DNA of 64,000 nucleotides from JAHFOW01 sp046350595 (GTDB taxonomy: Bacteria; Planctomycetota; Brocadiia; Brocadiales; Brocadiaceae). Position numbers and translations under genes: made by a program. This document shows positions 27,004 through 35,838 of this stretch, in pieces. The stretch is from positions 1 through 64,000 of the forward strand of contig JAXMAC010000005.1 of NCBI GenBank assembly GCA_046350595.1, read 5' to 3'. The notes beneath the pieces are model-generated. The model worked only from the letters and a program-made list of their open reading frames with translations, did no database searches and had not been told where the DNA came from. Numbering within the stretch: the first letter of the stretch is position 1; each line of letters begins with the position of its first letter.

Positions 27004-27492
27004 TTATTTCTCCTGTTTTAATAATAGTCCTTCTATATCCAGAATGCCCATCAAACCATGAGCAGTCTGTGCCTGCCCTTTTACATAAGCGCCTGTTTCG
27101 TTACTCAACGTAGAAAGTGGAACTTCAATATCTTTCTTCATGATATCGTATATATTGATGACTTCATCACAATAAATCCCCACGGGGCCTTCTCGTGTTT
27201 TAATCACCACGACACGGCTTGTCCCCGCCGGGACTGAATTTTTTATATTGAGTAATGATTTTATATCCACAACGGATAAAATTTCTCCATGAAGATTCAT
27301 AAGTCCCATAATATGCGGAGGAGTCCCCGGAATGGCTGTAATTTTCACTGGCATAGCAACCTCCCGGGCCTTTTCAATAGGGATGCCATAGAGTTCTTTC
27401 TCAAGTCGTATTTCTACAAACTGCTGTACCTCGTTTCCCGGGTTTTGTTCCTGTTGAATACCGCCTATAACCTGATTTTTATCGGCAATCAT
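27004..27492 (-). CDS. cheW: CheW-like adaptor
   Basis: CheW-domain protein (162 aa) that couples chemoreceptors to CheA. Recognisable strings are QQFVEIRLEKELYGIPIEKAREV, GLMNLHGEILSVVDIKSLL and GIYCDEVINI. I start at the ATG at 27492, which has GAAGGAG 7 bases upstream; a longer frame to 27762 would translate family B repeat DNA. It is the first gene of a CheW-receptor-DRTGG operon. Confidence 0.9.
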   Translation of the reverse strand: MIADKNQVIGGIQQEQNPGNEVQQFVEIRLEKELYGIPIEKAREVAMPVKITAIPGTPPHIMGLMNLHGEILSVVDIKSLLNIKNSVPAGTSRVVVIKTREGPVGIYCDEVINIYDIMKKDIEVPLSTLSNETGAYVKGQAQTAHGLMGILDIEGLLLKQEK

Positions 27493-27564
27493 TGATTGTT
27501 CTCCTTCATCGTTTTTGCAAACAACTTTTATGGAAAAAGAGTGCTGCCTTTCCGGATTGCAGTA

Positions 27565-27835
27565 TAATATTATTCTGTAAAAACTTCTTTTTTTTGTAAG
27601 TTTTTCACAATCCCATGTACTTCTTATCAGGAGGTGAACTTTGTTTACGATGGAAAGATTGCTTCGATCCGCTCGCAATGACCCCGGACGACTAAAGTCG
27701 TCACTACAAACGCTCGCAATGACAATGTGCTGTGTGCCATCAAAGTACATAGTAAGTGTCATTGCGAGGGTCTTTTCCGAAGCAATCTCCCCACTTTCAC
27801 AAGAAAATTGGTTGCGGCGTAGCTGCGCTAGGGAT
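27565..27835. repeat. Dispersed composite repeat family B, copy 3 (with nested insertion)
   Basis: Begins ctgtaaaaacttctttt, contains cttcttatcaggaggtgaac and arm gattgcttcgatccgctcgc, then a nested segment gacgactaaagtcgtcacta (like 4473-4492) with a duplicated cgctcgcaatga, then the core and tgtcattgcgagggtctttt, and ends tagctgcgctaggg. Arms are ordered as in copy 2. The duplicated 12-mer looks like a target duplication from the nested insertion. Confidence 0.85.
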
Positions 27836-28019
27836 TAACTGAGAAGTTTTGTGGCTACCGCAAGTTATAGCAATTCGCCACATTATTTGCAAACGAAAAG
27901 AATTTGACTTATCTCCCTAAATTTATTACAGTATCCGTCCAAATTAGTTATATGGGAATACTTTTGAAATAAAAGAGCGAAGAATACACATTCAGAAATG
28001 CTTTACAGGTTGGTTGTCA

Positions 28020-29417
28020 ATGGTAATTACAAAGCAAAAAAAAACAGCCTTGTTTGAAGACTTTTCACTGCTTATGGGCAGAGAAAATGTGCTTTCGACG
28101 ATTGAAGAGCGGATTTGCTATGCATACGATGGCACAAAACAAAAATACCTGCCTGACGTCGTCCTGCGCCCTCATACAACACGGCATGTATCTGACGTCT
28201 TACGTTATGCATATAAGCATGAAATACCTGTGTACCCGCGAGGCGCCGGTTCCGGGCTGACTGGCGGCGCAGTGCCCCTGAAAGGCGGGATTGTACTGGA
28301 TTTCACCAGAATGAATAAAATAGGGGAGATTATCCCTGAAGACCTTACGGCTACGGTTGAACCGGGCGTTGTTACTCAAGCATTGCAAACCGAAGTAGCG
28401 AAATATAAGCTCTTTTACCCGCCTGATCCTGCGAGCGCGGCATTCTCTACCATTGGCGGGAATGTTGCCGAATGTTCGGGAGGAATTACCGGTTTAAAAT
28501 ATGGGGTAACGAGAGACTATATCCTGTCTCTTGAAGTGGTACTTGCCGATGGAAGCATTATTCACACGGGCCGTAAGACCCTGAAGAGTGTAACGGGATA
28601 TGACCTGACCCGTCTATTCGTCGGGTCAGAAGGTACGCTTGGTGTTTTCACCCAAATTACGGTAAAATTGATTCCTCTTCCGGAAAAAATTGAAACACTT
28701 TTAACCTTTTTTAAAACGCCCCGGGAAGCGGTAAAAGCTGCCAACCAAATTATTGCAAATAATTTACTCCCGCGAGCGCTGGAGTTTATTGACAAGTCGA
28801 GTATTGATTGTATAAGTAAATATAAACAAGAAATACAAATACCCTCAGAAGTAAATGCAATTCTCCTTATCGAAGTCGACGGAAAAGAGACGAGCGTCAG
28901 GACAGAGTTGGGCCTCATTGAAAAAATAGTTGCTGAAAATCATGCCTTTAAGGCGATATCGGCAAAAACTGCTCTTGAGCGTGAGATATTATGGGAAGTA
29001 CGGCGTGCTATCTCCCCGGCGCTCTATAAAATTGCGCCTTGTAAGATTAATGAAGATATCTGTGTTCCGCGCAGTAAGATTTTGGAAATATTACAGAGAA
29101 TAACTGATATTCATAAACGGTATCCGTCGTTGCACGTTGCCAACTTCGGCCACATAGGGGATGGCAACATTCATGTCAACATCATGCATCAGGAAGGGAG
29201 CCAGCAACATACGCTGGCAGAAAGCATGATAGAAGAAATTTTACGGCAGACCGTTGAGGTAGGCGGCACCATTTCTGGAGAACATGGTATTGGCAATGTA
29301 AAATCAAAGTATGTGCCTCTTGAAATACCGCCAGGAGAATTACAAATCATGAAGGATATAAAGCATTTATTTGATCCCAAAGGAATTTTAAATCCCGGCA
29401 AGATGTTTCCGGATTAG
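28020..29417 (+). CDS. glcD: FAD-linked oxidase, glycolate oxidase subunit GlcD type
   Basis: VAO/PCMH-fold flavoprotein (465 aa from the ATG at 28020). FAD-binding part: VYPRGAGSGLTGGAVPLKGG (about 73-92) and STIGGNVAECSGG. The C-terminal FAD-oxidase C domain ends with HIGDGNIHVN and GEHGIGNVK, typical of GlcD and D-lactate dehydrogenases. It would oxidise a 2-hydroxy acid such as glycolate or D-lactate. No Fe-S partner (GlcF) is adjacent. It is followed 30 bases later by an aminotransferase, and the two may form an operon (glyoxylate to glycine is one possible link, inferred). Confidence 0.88.
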   Translation: MVITKQKKTALFEDFSLLMGRENVLSTIEERICYAYDGTKQKYLPDVVLRPHTTRHVSDVLRYAYKHEIPVYPRGAGSGLTGGAVPLKGGIVLDFTRMNKIGEIIPEDLTATVEPGVVTQALQTEVAKYKLFYPPDPASAAFSTIGGNVAECSGGITGLKYGVTRDYILSLEVVLADGSIIHTGRKTLKSVTGYDLTRLFVGSEGTLGVFTQITVKLIPLPEKIETLLTFFKTPREAVKAANQIIANNLLPRALEFIDKSSIDCISKYKQEIQIPSEVNAILLIEVDGKETSVRTELGLIEKIVAENHAFKAISAKTALEREILWEVRRAISPALYKIAPCKINEDICVPRSKILEILQRITDIHKRYPSLHVANFGHIGDGNIHVNIMHQEGSQQHTLAESMIEEILRQTVEVGGTISGEHGIGNVKSKYVPLEIPPGELQIMKDIKHLFDPKGILNPGKMFPD

Positions 29418-29447
29418 TTTTATATTTAATAAAGGAGAAGTTTGTAT

Positions 29448-30635
29448 ATGGCGTTATCGAGAATTGCAAGAGAGGTAAAAACGTCAGCAACGCTTGCTAT
29501 TACAGCCAAGGCTAAACAGTTAGCGGCAAAAGGAGTTGACATAATCGGATTTGGCGCCGGCGAGCCTGACTTTGATGTACCTGAAAATGTAAAGAATGCT
29601 GCAATTAAGGCCATCAGGGATGGCCACAATAAATACACCCCGACGTCGGGCGCACCCGATTTGAAAGAGGCTATTAGCGAAAAACTCCTCAAAGATAATA
29701 ACCTGAAATACAGCCCTTCGCAGATTTTAGTATCTGCAGGCGCAAAACAATCTATTTTGAACGTGGTGCTCGTTGTGTGTGATATCGGAGACGAAGCCAT
29801 TATCCCTGTTCCCTATTGGGTAAGTTATCCGGAAATGGTAATCATGGCAGGCGCAAAACCGGTTTTTTTAAATACCTCAGATAAAGAGAACTTTAAAATA
29901 ACTAGGGATTCTCTGGCTAAAGCTATTACACCAAAAACGAAATTGCTCTTTATGAACAGTCCCGGTAATCCTACGGGAATGGTTTATAGTGAAAAGGAAT
30001 TACGGGATATTATTTGTTTTGCAGTGGAGAAAGGACTTTATGTAATCTCTGACGAAATTTATGAGAAAGTCGTCTATGACGATACTAAACATGTAAGTCC
30101 TGCAATTTTTAGCGAAGAATGTTACAAAAAAGTCATTACGGTAAATGGATTTTCCAAGGTATACTCCATGACAGGCTGGCGATTAGGTTACGTTGCCGGC
30201 CCGGAAGAAATCATCAAGGCTGCGACAAACATCCAGGACCATACGACCTCCGGGGCAAACTCAATCGCCCAGAAGGCAGGAGTCGAAGCGCTCAAAGGCA
30301 GTCAGGATTCTGTTGTTTACATGGTCAAAGAGTTTGATAAACGGAGAAAATATGTCATAGACCGGCTGAACAAGATTCAAGGCATTTCCTGTCTGCTTCC
30401 ACAAGGCGCATTTTATGCGTTTCCCAAGGTATCAGACCTTTACAAGAAAAAGATCGCCGGCCAGTCAGTTACAAACTCTTTTGATCTGGTCAATCTTTTG
30501 CTCGAAAAGGCATTTGTTGCCTTTGTTCCCGGCGCGCCCTTTGGCGCTGATGATTACATCAGGATTTCTTACGCGACTTCTATGGTAAATATCGAAAAGG
30601 GAATGGATAGGTTTGAAAAATTTTTGATGAGCTAG
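29448..30635 (+). CDS. aspC: Aspartate aminotransferase, class I PLP
   Basis: Fold-type I aminotransferase of 395 aa. PLP lysine K237 in NGFSKVYSMTGWRLGY, with NSPGNPTG and SDEIYE as the usual PLP-contact strings; N-terminal GFGAGEPDFDVP matches the I-gamma (thermophile-like) aspartate aminotransferases. The ATG at 29448 follows AAAGGAG. It links oxaloacetate/aspartate and glutamate metabolism. A family C repeat follows. Confidence 0.92.
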   Translation: MALSRIAREVKTSATLAITAKAKQLAAKGVDIIGFGAGEPDFDVPENVKNAAIKAIRDGHNKYTPTSGAPDLKEAISEKLLKDNNLKYSPSQILVSAGAKQSILNVVLVVCDIGDEAIIPVPYWVSYPEMVIMAGAKPVFLNTSDKENFKITRDSLAKAITPKTKLLFMNSPGNPTGMVYSEKELRDIICFAVEKGLYVISDEIYEKVVYDDTKHVSPAIFSEECYKKVITVNGFSKVYSMTGWRLGYVAGPEEIIKAATNIQDHTTSGANSIAQKAGVEALKGSQDSVVYMVKEFDKRRKYVIDRLNKIQGISCLLPQGAFYAFPKVSDLYKKKIAGQSVTNSFDLVNLLLEKAFVAFVPGAPFGADDYIRISYATSMVNIEKGMDRFEKFLMS

Positions 30636-30641
30636 TGCTGT

Positions 30642-30786
30642 AAATTAGGCCTTCGGTGACTTTTTATTGTAGTGCAGATATCTTGTGGTCGGCAATAAAC
30701 CGCTTAAACCGTTTAAACAGTTTGATCCGCGCAAGCGGTTAGAGGATGAACTACCCGCGCTACGATTTGCATTGAAATTCCTATAC
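30642..30786. repeat. Dispersed repeat family C, copy 2
   Basis: aaattaggccttcggtgact, tttttattgtagtgcagata, cttgtggtcgg, a short array of gtttaaac-like units, agcgcgctacga-type segment, and attgaaattcctatac. It matches 3497-3668 throughout but has fewer array units, and its ends match 20703-20787. Confidence 0.75.
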
Positions 30787-30898
30787 ACAGATAACTGAAA
30801 ACAGTGTTTTTGTTATGGGTATTTAACACAACATAAAAGAGAGAGGGGTAAGAAAAAGAATATTGATATCTTCGATTTCTATTTTAAGGAGACGGTTT

Positions 30899-32716
30899 AT
30901 GAAAAAACATAATGTTTTGACAAGCCTTATTATCGGTTCATTATTGTTTGTTGCTTCAAGCCATTTGCGAACACATGCAGCACAAACGAACAATACGGTT
31001 GCTATTCCTGCAAATAACTTAGAACACCTTGATTTGCTGGCAAATACAGGGAAGGCAATAAAAGAAGGTCTCGGAGAAAATGCGAATTTGCTCTCCAGCG
31101 GGAGTCAATGGCTTATAGGTTTCGGTCAGAAATGGGACGAAATCAGGCCCGCAGTACAAAGTATTTTAGAAAAAAACGATGGTATGAGAAAACCTCTCAA
31201 GCCAAGGGCATCGAGACTTTCTCCGGGAAATGATGTTGATGCAGATTTTGCATATTCCAGAATTTATGGTCAATGCCAGACTGAACCAAGCTCTGCATGG
31301 TGGGGAGAAAGCGCCGTTGTTGCCTTCTTCGATGCGGGAAGCTATGTTCGCACCGCCCTCGTTTCTCCAAGCCCGAGCCCAAGTATGAGCTTTAGCAGTA
31401 TTGGCTGGTGTTGGTCGGGTAACGCAAGCAAGGCTGCCCCGTTATTTAAAGATATGGGACCATTGCTTCCTGACCCCATTGACTGTGAGATCATCTTACA
31501 AGATCTTACCGGAAACCCTGTTGTAGCTGCTGCAGGTTCGCCGTCGGGAAGCTCTATGGAGGTGCCTGCTCCAGCGCCACGTTTTTATATTTGCTGTATG
31601 TCATACCTTCTTAAAAAATTTGTCCGTTCCGCTGTCACCATGAGTGGTATATCGGTTCTCCAATCAACTGATGGCGGCAAGACATTTGGCGGGGCAGTTC
31701 CGGCTGCTGCAAAAAATTATAGCACGCTTTATAACTATGGAGGATTTCTTCTCGATATGCCTCATATGGCAGTAGTGCCTGGCGCCAATGCGAACAAAGA
31801 CACGATTCATATTGTATATACCGTTGTTAATGTATACTATAGTAGCGTTTATGATCAGTACATTGAATATGTCAAATCCACCGATGGGGGGAAGACATGG
31901 ACAATTCCAGTAGCCGTCGCTAATTTTGGCTATGGAGGACCACTTGCACAAGGCGCAAAAGTTGCCGTCGCACCCAATGGAACCATTTATGTGGGTTGGG
32001 AAGATTATGATACATTTCCTTGTGGAAACCGTCATATCCGGATGAAAAAATCAATTGATGGTGGAGTGTCTTTCGTTGATACTAATCTTGGTACAAGCAA
32101 TCTTGTCGCCGATGTAATGCGTTGCGGAAATGGCACATTAGGCCAGGGTAATTTTCACAATCCTGTGGACATTGGAGGAGTAGCGGTTGATCCGAAGAAT
32201 TCGAATACCGTTTATGTCGTCTGGCAGGATGGAAAAGATAAATCTGTCCCAGACCTTTCGGGATGTCTTGATTATCATTTTTCAAATATTTATTTTACCC
32301 GTTCTTTAGACGGCGGTATGACATGGTCTGCCCCTGATATGATAAATAGCGATAAACCAGATGCCTTAATAGACCAGTTTCAGCCTTCAATCGTAGTAGA
32401 AAAGAAGACCGGGCGGTTATATACCAACTGGAATGATCGCAGGAAGGATAAGAGAAATTTCCTGTTCGAAGCTTATGGCGCCTTTAATCCAACGGGAGCG
32501 CCGGGCAACTGGTCAATGCAGGGTACAATAACGAAGGAACAATCTCCGCCTCTTAATGGTGGGTCAGACCCGTTGGTGCCAGTTACGTTTATGGGATACT
32601 ATAGCACGCCTTGTGCAGATGGCTCTGGTAAAAATCCAGGAGTTATCGCTCCTTATGGCGATTATTCAGGCGGTGATGGAAATGTGGAAATTCAAAAGGT
32701 AACACAACTACCGTAA
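30899..32716 (+). CDS. Secreted Asp-box (BNR) repeat protein, sialidase-like fold
   Basis: Exported protein of 605 aa with signal peptide MKKHNVLTSLIIGSLLFVAS...HAA. At least four Asp-box motifs are visible: STDGGKTFGG, STDGGKTWTIP, SIDGGVSFVD and SLDGGMTWSAP, the mark of sialidase-type beta-propellers. The catalytic Arg triad of true sialidases was not identified, so it may be a non-enzymatic propeller or another glycoside-binding protein. Cysteines are frequent, consistent with export. The start at 30899 has TAAGGAGAC upstream; an upstream start lacks both this site and the signal. It is monocistronic, with a strong terminator after it. Confidence 0.8.
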   Translation: MKKHNVLTSLIIGSLLFVASSHLRTHAAQTNNTVAIPANNLEHLDLLANTGKAIKEGLGENANLLSSGSQWLIGFGQKWDEIRPAVQSILEKNDGMRKPLKPRASRLSPGNDVDADFAYSRIYGQCQTEPSSAWWGESAVVAFFDAGSYVRTALVSPSPSPSMSFSSIGWCWSGNASKAAPLFKDMGPLLPDPIDCEIILQDLTGNPVVAAAGSPSGSSMEVPAPAPRFYICCMSYLLKKFVRSAVTMSGISVLQSTDGGKTFGGAVPAAAKNYSTLYNYGGFLLDMPHMAVVPGANANKDTIHIVYTVVNVYYSSVYDQYIEYVKSTDGGKTWTIPVAVANFGYGGPLAQGAKVAVAPNGTIYVGWEDYDTFPCGNRHIRMKKSIDGGVSFVDTNLGTSNLVADVMRCGNGTLGQGNFHNPVDIGGVAVDPKNSNTVYVVWQDGKDKSVPDLSGCLDYHFSNIYFTRSLDGGMTWSAPDMINSDKPDALIDQFQPSIVVEKKTGRLYTNWNDRRKDKRNFLFEAYGAFNPTGAPGNWSMQGTITKEQSPPLNGGSDPLVPVTFMGYYSTPCADGSGKNPGVIAPYGDYSGGDGNVEIQKVTQLP

Positions 32717-32728
32717 ATAGGTAATTTC

Positions 32729-32757
32729 AGGGCCCGTGTGTTTCGCGGGCCCTTTAT
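32729..32757 (+). terminator. Rho-independent terminator
   Basis: gggcccg (32730-32736), loop tgtgtttcg, cgggccc (32746-32752), then tttatt. It lies 13 bases after the Asp-box gene stop. Confidence 0.8.
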
Positions 32758-32780
32758 TAAGTGCGATTTCGCGTGATTAC

Positions 32781-33311
32781 TCAAAAATGACCGTATTCCT
32801 TTGCTGCTATCATGATCCTGGCACATGCCTCCGCATCGGATAAGGCATCGTGATGGTGTAAAGGGATATCAAGATATTTACAAACGGCGGGTAAATTTGC
32901 AGGGTGGAGATTCCATGCCCTTCGTGCAATCTTCACCGTACATTGAAATGGGATCGCCGGAGGCGACAGTCCTGCCGACAGACAACATGCTGCCAGGACA
33001 GACCGGTCAAAACTTGCGTTATGTGCAGCCAGGAATTCAGCGCCAGCAAATTTTTCTGCTACACAAGGCCACAACTCGCTAAACGTAGGTTTATCAACAA
33101 CATGTTTCCACGAAATACCGTGAAGATAGGTAAAAACAAATGTACGTCGCGGCGGACGGATGAGGAAGTGTGACCTCTCTACAATTTGACTTTTCTGTAC
33201 CTTGACCAGCGCAACAGAACAGGCGCTGTCACGCCCAAAATCAGCGGTCTCGAAGTCAATTGCCACAAAGCAGTTTTTATTATTATTTTCAGCCGAGGTA
33301 GGATGTTTCAT
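32781..33311 (-). CDS. DnaQ-like 3'-5' exonuclease
   Basis: DEDDh exonuclease domain protein, 176 aa. ExoI is VAIDFETA with D19 and E21, ExoII is AHNASFDRSVL, and ExoIII is HHDALSDAEACA, the full DEDDh set. It is similar to the DNA polymerase III epsilon exonuclease domain but stands alone, so a repair or RNA-trimming role is equally possible. The ATG at 33311 was chosen over a GTG 12 bases upstream. The gene converges with the Asp-box gene. Confidence 0.88.
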   Translation of the reverse strand: MKHPTSAENNNKNCFVAIDFETADFGRDSACSVALVKVQKSQIVERSHFLIRPPRRTFVFTYLHGISWKHVVDKPTFSELWPCVAEKFAGAEFLAAHNASFDRSVLAACCLSAGLSPPAIPFQCTVKIARRAWNLHPANLPAVCKYLDIPLHHHDALSDAEACARIMIAAKEYGHF

Positions 33312-33359
33312 ACATCTTGGCACAGCTATGCTGCAATCAAATCCACAGATGAAAGGGAA

Positions 33360-33445
33360 ACACCTCCCTACAGCCCTTTTTCCTAATGGAGGATTTCAGA
33401 GTGTCCATTTTAACAAAGGGAGTGAAGAGGGTGTAAAAAATTAAC
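33360..33445. repeat. Dispersed repeat family A, copy 3 (degenerate)
   Basis: cacctccctacagccctttt, cctaatggaggatttcagag, tgtccattttaacaaaggga and a gtgtaaaaaattaac tail. The block order follows copy 1 (including the gtgtcc...aacaaaggg element) but the C/G runs are eroded. Confidence 0.6.
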
Positions 33446-33512
33446 AAAAGAGTATAGGGGTATTTTTTGTTGCGTTACGAAAGCAGATATTGACATTAAA
33501 ATTATTCAAGCG

Positions 33513-33532
33513 ATTCCTCCATCTGGAGGAAT
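33513..33532. terminator. Small perfect hairpin
   Basis: attcctcc, loop atct, ggaggaat. It lies in the spacer between the exonuclease start and the end of the next minus-strand gene, where it could stop transcription coming from 34140. No T-run in the needed direction, so the role is tentative. Confidence 0.4.
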
Positions 33533-33615
33533 TGGCAGGTATGAGTATCTATGTCACAGCGTGCAGACACTTCGGGTAGAAAATTTAATGCGCAGTGGAA
33601 TGCGAATTAAAAAAC

Positions 33616-34140
33616 CTATTCTGATTTTACAGGTGATTTCAAACAACCAGAATTGTATGAATCGTCAAGTTCCCCCGAAGATGACGTTTGTGGAGCACCC
33701 ACATAATATGCTATTGCCTTACAATCTGCAAATTTTTTACCTTTATCATAAAAGGATACCTTTCCTGTAGCTTTAGCACAGGGATGTTTTGACCCACATT
33801 CATCCTTTGAAAACTTGAGTGAATAGCCCTGATCAGCTTTTTTATCACCATCGCAGTCAATAAGTGCAGAATAAGAATTTTTAGATATTTTTGGCTTACC
33901 TACAAGTTTACAATTTTTTGAGAGCAATAGATTCCCCTTTGCGTCAAAACAAATAAGTAATCCACTTACAAAACAATATTTGGGACGACAATCATAATTA
34001 AGGTCGTAACAACTATTCGCATAACAAGGTTTTGTGGAAGCTTCTATCTCCTGTGCTATTATCTGAGTGTGCTTGATGCCAACGACTCCAAGACAGAAAC
34101 AAACAAAAGCAAGAGTAAGCAGATAATAATTCTTTTTCAT
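33616..34140 (-). CDS. Hypothetical secreted Cys-rich protein
   Basis: 174 aa, not recognised. The N terminus MKKNYYLLTLAFVCFCLGVVGI is a signal peptide or membrane anchor. The mature part has many cysteines (CYANSCYDLNYDCRPKYCF, NCK, DCDGDKKAD, CGSKHPCAKA) that could form disulfides outside the cytoplasm. DCDGDKKADQGYS looks like a calcium-type Asp-rich loop. The start at 34140 has GAAAGGATGG upstream, better than an ATG 18 bases earlier. It seems to be a single gene. Confidence 0.7.
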   Translation of the reverse strand: MKKNYYLLTLAFVCFCLGVVGIKHTQIIAQEIEASTKPCYANSCYDLNYDCRPKYCFVSGLLICFDAKGNLLLSKNCKLVGKPKISKNSYSALIDCDGDKKADQGYSLKFSKDECGSKHPCAKATGKVSFYDKGKKFADCKAIAYYVGAPQTSSSGELDDSYNSGCLKSPVKSE

Positions 34141-34552
34141 ATTATACCATCCTTTCAAGTTAAGCTTTTATTCGATTTTCGCATTCCACTGCTTTAAAAT
34201 ATTATAACATAATTTCATTAATAATCAAACTATATAGTGAGACTTACATCTTGTATGATTAATGAAAATACCGATAAAAGTAGAAATTTCTATACAACAA
34301 GATTATACATGATATAATGAAGCAAATTTCCATGACGGTTACGGTCACGGGGAATCATAAAAATGAAGATTTTCAGGTAAAAAAAGGGGGAGAATGTGTC
34401 ATTGCGAGCGGAACGATACAATCTCTCCCATATGACATTGCTTCAGCCAAAGCCTTTTGCAATAACAGTTTCATGCTTATTTTCTCGTGGCATTCTTCCA
34501 GGAAATATATATTGTTACGGTTTAAATAACTATTTGTAAAAAGGAATATCGT
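34141..34552. other. AT-rich spacer with family B fragment
   Basis: No gene supported. At 34397-34430 there is a family B arm fragment (tgtcattgcgagcgg and gatacaatctctccc). The rest is AT-rich leader DNA of the two divergent genes. Confidence 0.55.
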
Positions 34553-34870
34553 ATGTCAAAGGAAAAACTTCCAAAACAGTATCTGCAAATAAGAAAGAGG
34601 CACGAAGACTTTTTTGATGCGGTTGAGAATCTTGGAAAAGTCATAAAACTGGAAGGCCCTCTGGATGAGAGGACTGCGCTCCTCATTCAACTTGCAGGGG
34701 CAGTAACCGTACACTCCGAGGGTTCGGTGCATAGCCACGTAAGAAGGGCGCTCGAAGCGGGGGTGTCGCCGGAGGAAATCCGCCATGCAATTATCCTTCT
34801 TTCCAGTGTTATTGGATTCCCAACCGTTGTTGCTGCGTTAAGCTGGGCAGATGATATTATAAAAAAATAA
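34553..34870 (+). CDS. Carboxymuconolactone decarboxylase/AhpD family protein without active-site Cys
   Basis: Small all-helical protein (105 aa) of the AhpD-like superfamily. The usual redox motif C-x2-C-x3-H is replaced by S55-x2-S58-x3-H62 (VHSEGSVHSHVRRAL), so it cannot work as a thiol peroxidase in the AhpD manner. The C-terminal SPEEIRHAIILLSSVIGFPTVVAAL is typical of the family. The ATG at 34553 follows AAAGGAA. No metabolic neighbour indicates the substrate. Confidence 0.82.
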   Translation: MSKEKLPKQYLQIRKRHEDFFDAVENLGKVIKLEGPLDERTALLIQLAGAVTVHSEGSVHSHVRRALEAGVSPEEIRHAIILLSSVIGFPTVVAALSWADDIIKK

Positions 34871-34924
34871 TCAATTTTAGAGCAACACATCATTAACGCT
34901 TCACTAAAAACTTAAATTAGTTGG

Positions 34925-34996
34925 GTAGGTTGGGTTGAGTAAAGCGAAACCCAACACCAGTGGAAACGTTGGGTTTCGTGCTTCAACCCAACCTAC
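34925..34996. repeat. Large imperfect palindrome (GTAGGTTGGGTTGA type)
   Basis: Left arm gtaggttgggttgag...cgaaacccaac (34925-34955), 12-base loop, right arm gttgggtttcg...ttcaacccaacctac (34968-34996). It sits between convergent genes and reaches into the 3' end of the membrane-protein gene. Similar palindromes occur widely in proteobacteria and cyanobacteria, where they may be REP/MITE-like. Confidence 0.8.
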
Positions 34997-35774
34997 GAAA
35001 CTTTGCATCCTTCCCGCCTTTGCGAGTTTCGCCTTGCGTTAAACTATTACCTTTTTTGTCTTTTATAAGATAACTATTTTTTAATCCATGACAAGCAAGA
35101 ATAGCAAAAATGAAGGCGGAAAGGCTTTCCTTAAGCTCCCACGTTTGAATATAACTTCCTGGCGAATAGATTGCATATATTTTGCTCACAACCTTACTGA
35201 ACACATAATTTACACAGAGTAATACCCCAATCCATACCGGCGCCCTCGGTATACCAATATGATTCAATACCCTGCTTGCCTGCAATGAATATTTGTGTAC
35301 TATCGGAATAACGAAACAAAATAAAAACCAGAATACATGAAAAAACTTTTCTATCGTGAAAAATCCGGAAATAATGGGAGCTCGAACTCCGTTTTCATAC
35401 GAAGAAAATATCCAGAGGTTATGGATGTTCATCTCCTTTTGTTTGTTTATCTTGTTAAACAGTTCTCCATTTGTCATGTGAAATATGCGCTGCCCCCAGC
35501 TTATTTCCTCTCCAAAAGCCACAAAAAAAAAGACTCCGAGAAATAGATAAAATATATTTCTCCTGGTACATAACCATGCAAAGTTATTACCCGAACCGGA
35601 AGACCTGACATAAGAAGCAAAGAACAAACCGGCGGCTGCAAGGAAACAGAATGCCCCTGCATATTCTACAAGCCCATCCTCTTTCAAAAGCCGTCTGATA
35701 GAATCTTCGTCTAAACAAAAGATAGCGTAACAAGAAACTACCATGAGAAAAATACCGGTATTTTTAAATTTCAT
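34983..35774 (-). CDS. Hypothetical integral membrane protein
   Basis: 263 aa with about six hydrophobic segments (GIFLMVVSCYAIFCL; YAGAFCFLAAAGLFFASYV; NIFYLFLGVFFFVAFG; FFHVFWFLFCFVIPIV; WIGVLLCVNYVFSKVV; LSAFIFAILACHGLK). A conserved-looking EEISWGQRIF follows the third helix. No family is assigned. The C terminus (GGKDAKFRRLG) is encoded by DNA of the adjoining palindrome, so the original stop may have been lost by the repeat insertion. The start is the ATG at 35774, one codon inside a TTG. Confidence 0.65.
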   Translation of the reverse strand: MKFKNTGIFLMVVSCYAIFCLDEDSIRRLLKEDGLVEYAGAFCFLAAAGLFFASYVRSSGSGNNFAWLCTRRNIFYLFLGVFFFVAFGEEISWGQRIFHMTNGELFNKINKQKEMNIHNLWIFSSYENGVRAPIISGFFTIEKFFHVFWFLFCFVIPIVHKYSLQASRVLNHIGIPRAPVWIGVLLCVNYVFSKVVSKIYAIYSPGSYIQTWELKESLSAFIFAILACHGLKNSYLIKDKKGNSLTQGETRKGGKDAKFRRLG

Positions 35775-35838
35775 CAATGCCTTACCCTCTAATCTTCACC
35801 TCGGAAAACAACCACTATTTACACTCCCCGATGCACGG

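Noticed and set aside
27493..27762. N-terminal extension of CheW to 27762
   Set aside because: The extra residues are encoded by family B repeat DNA, and a strong ribosome site supports the ATG at 27492.
29448..30635. Assignment of the aminotransferase to alanine or tyrosine specificity
   Set aside because: Class I sequence strings do not separate these; the aspartate type is the best fit from the N-terminal signature, and no finer call was made.
34317..34529. Plus-strand 70-codon frame
   Set aside because: It runs through a family B fragment, has no ribosome site and no protein-like features.
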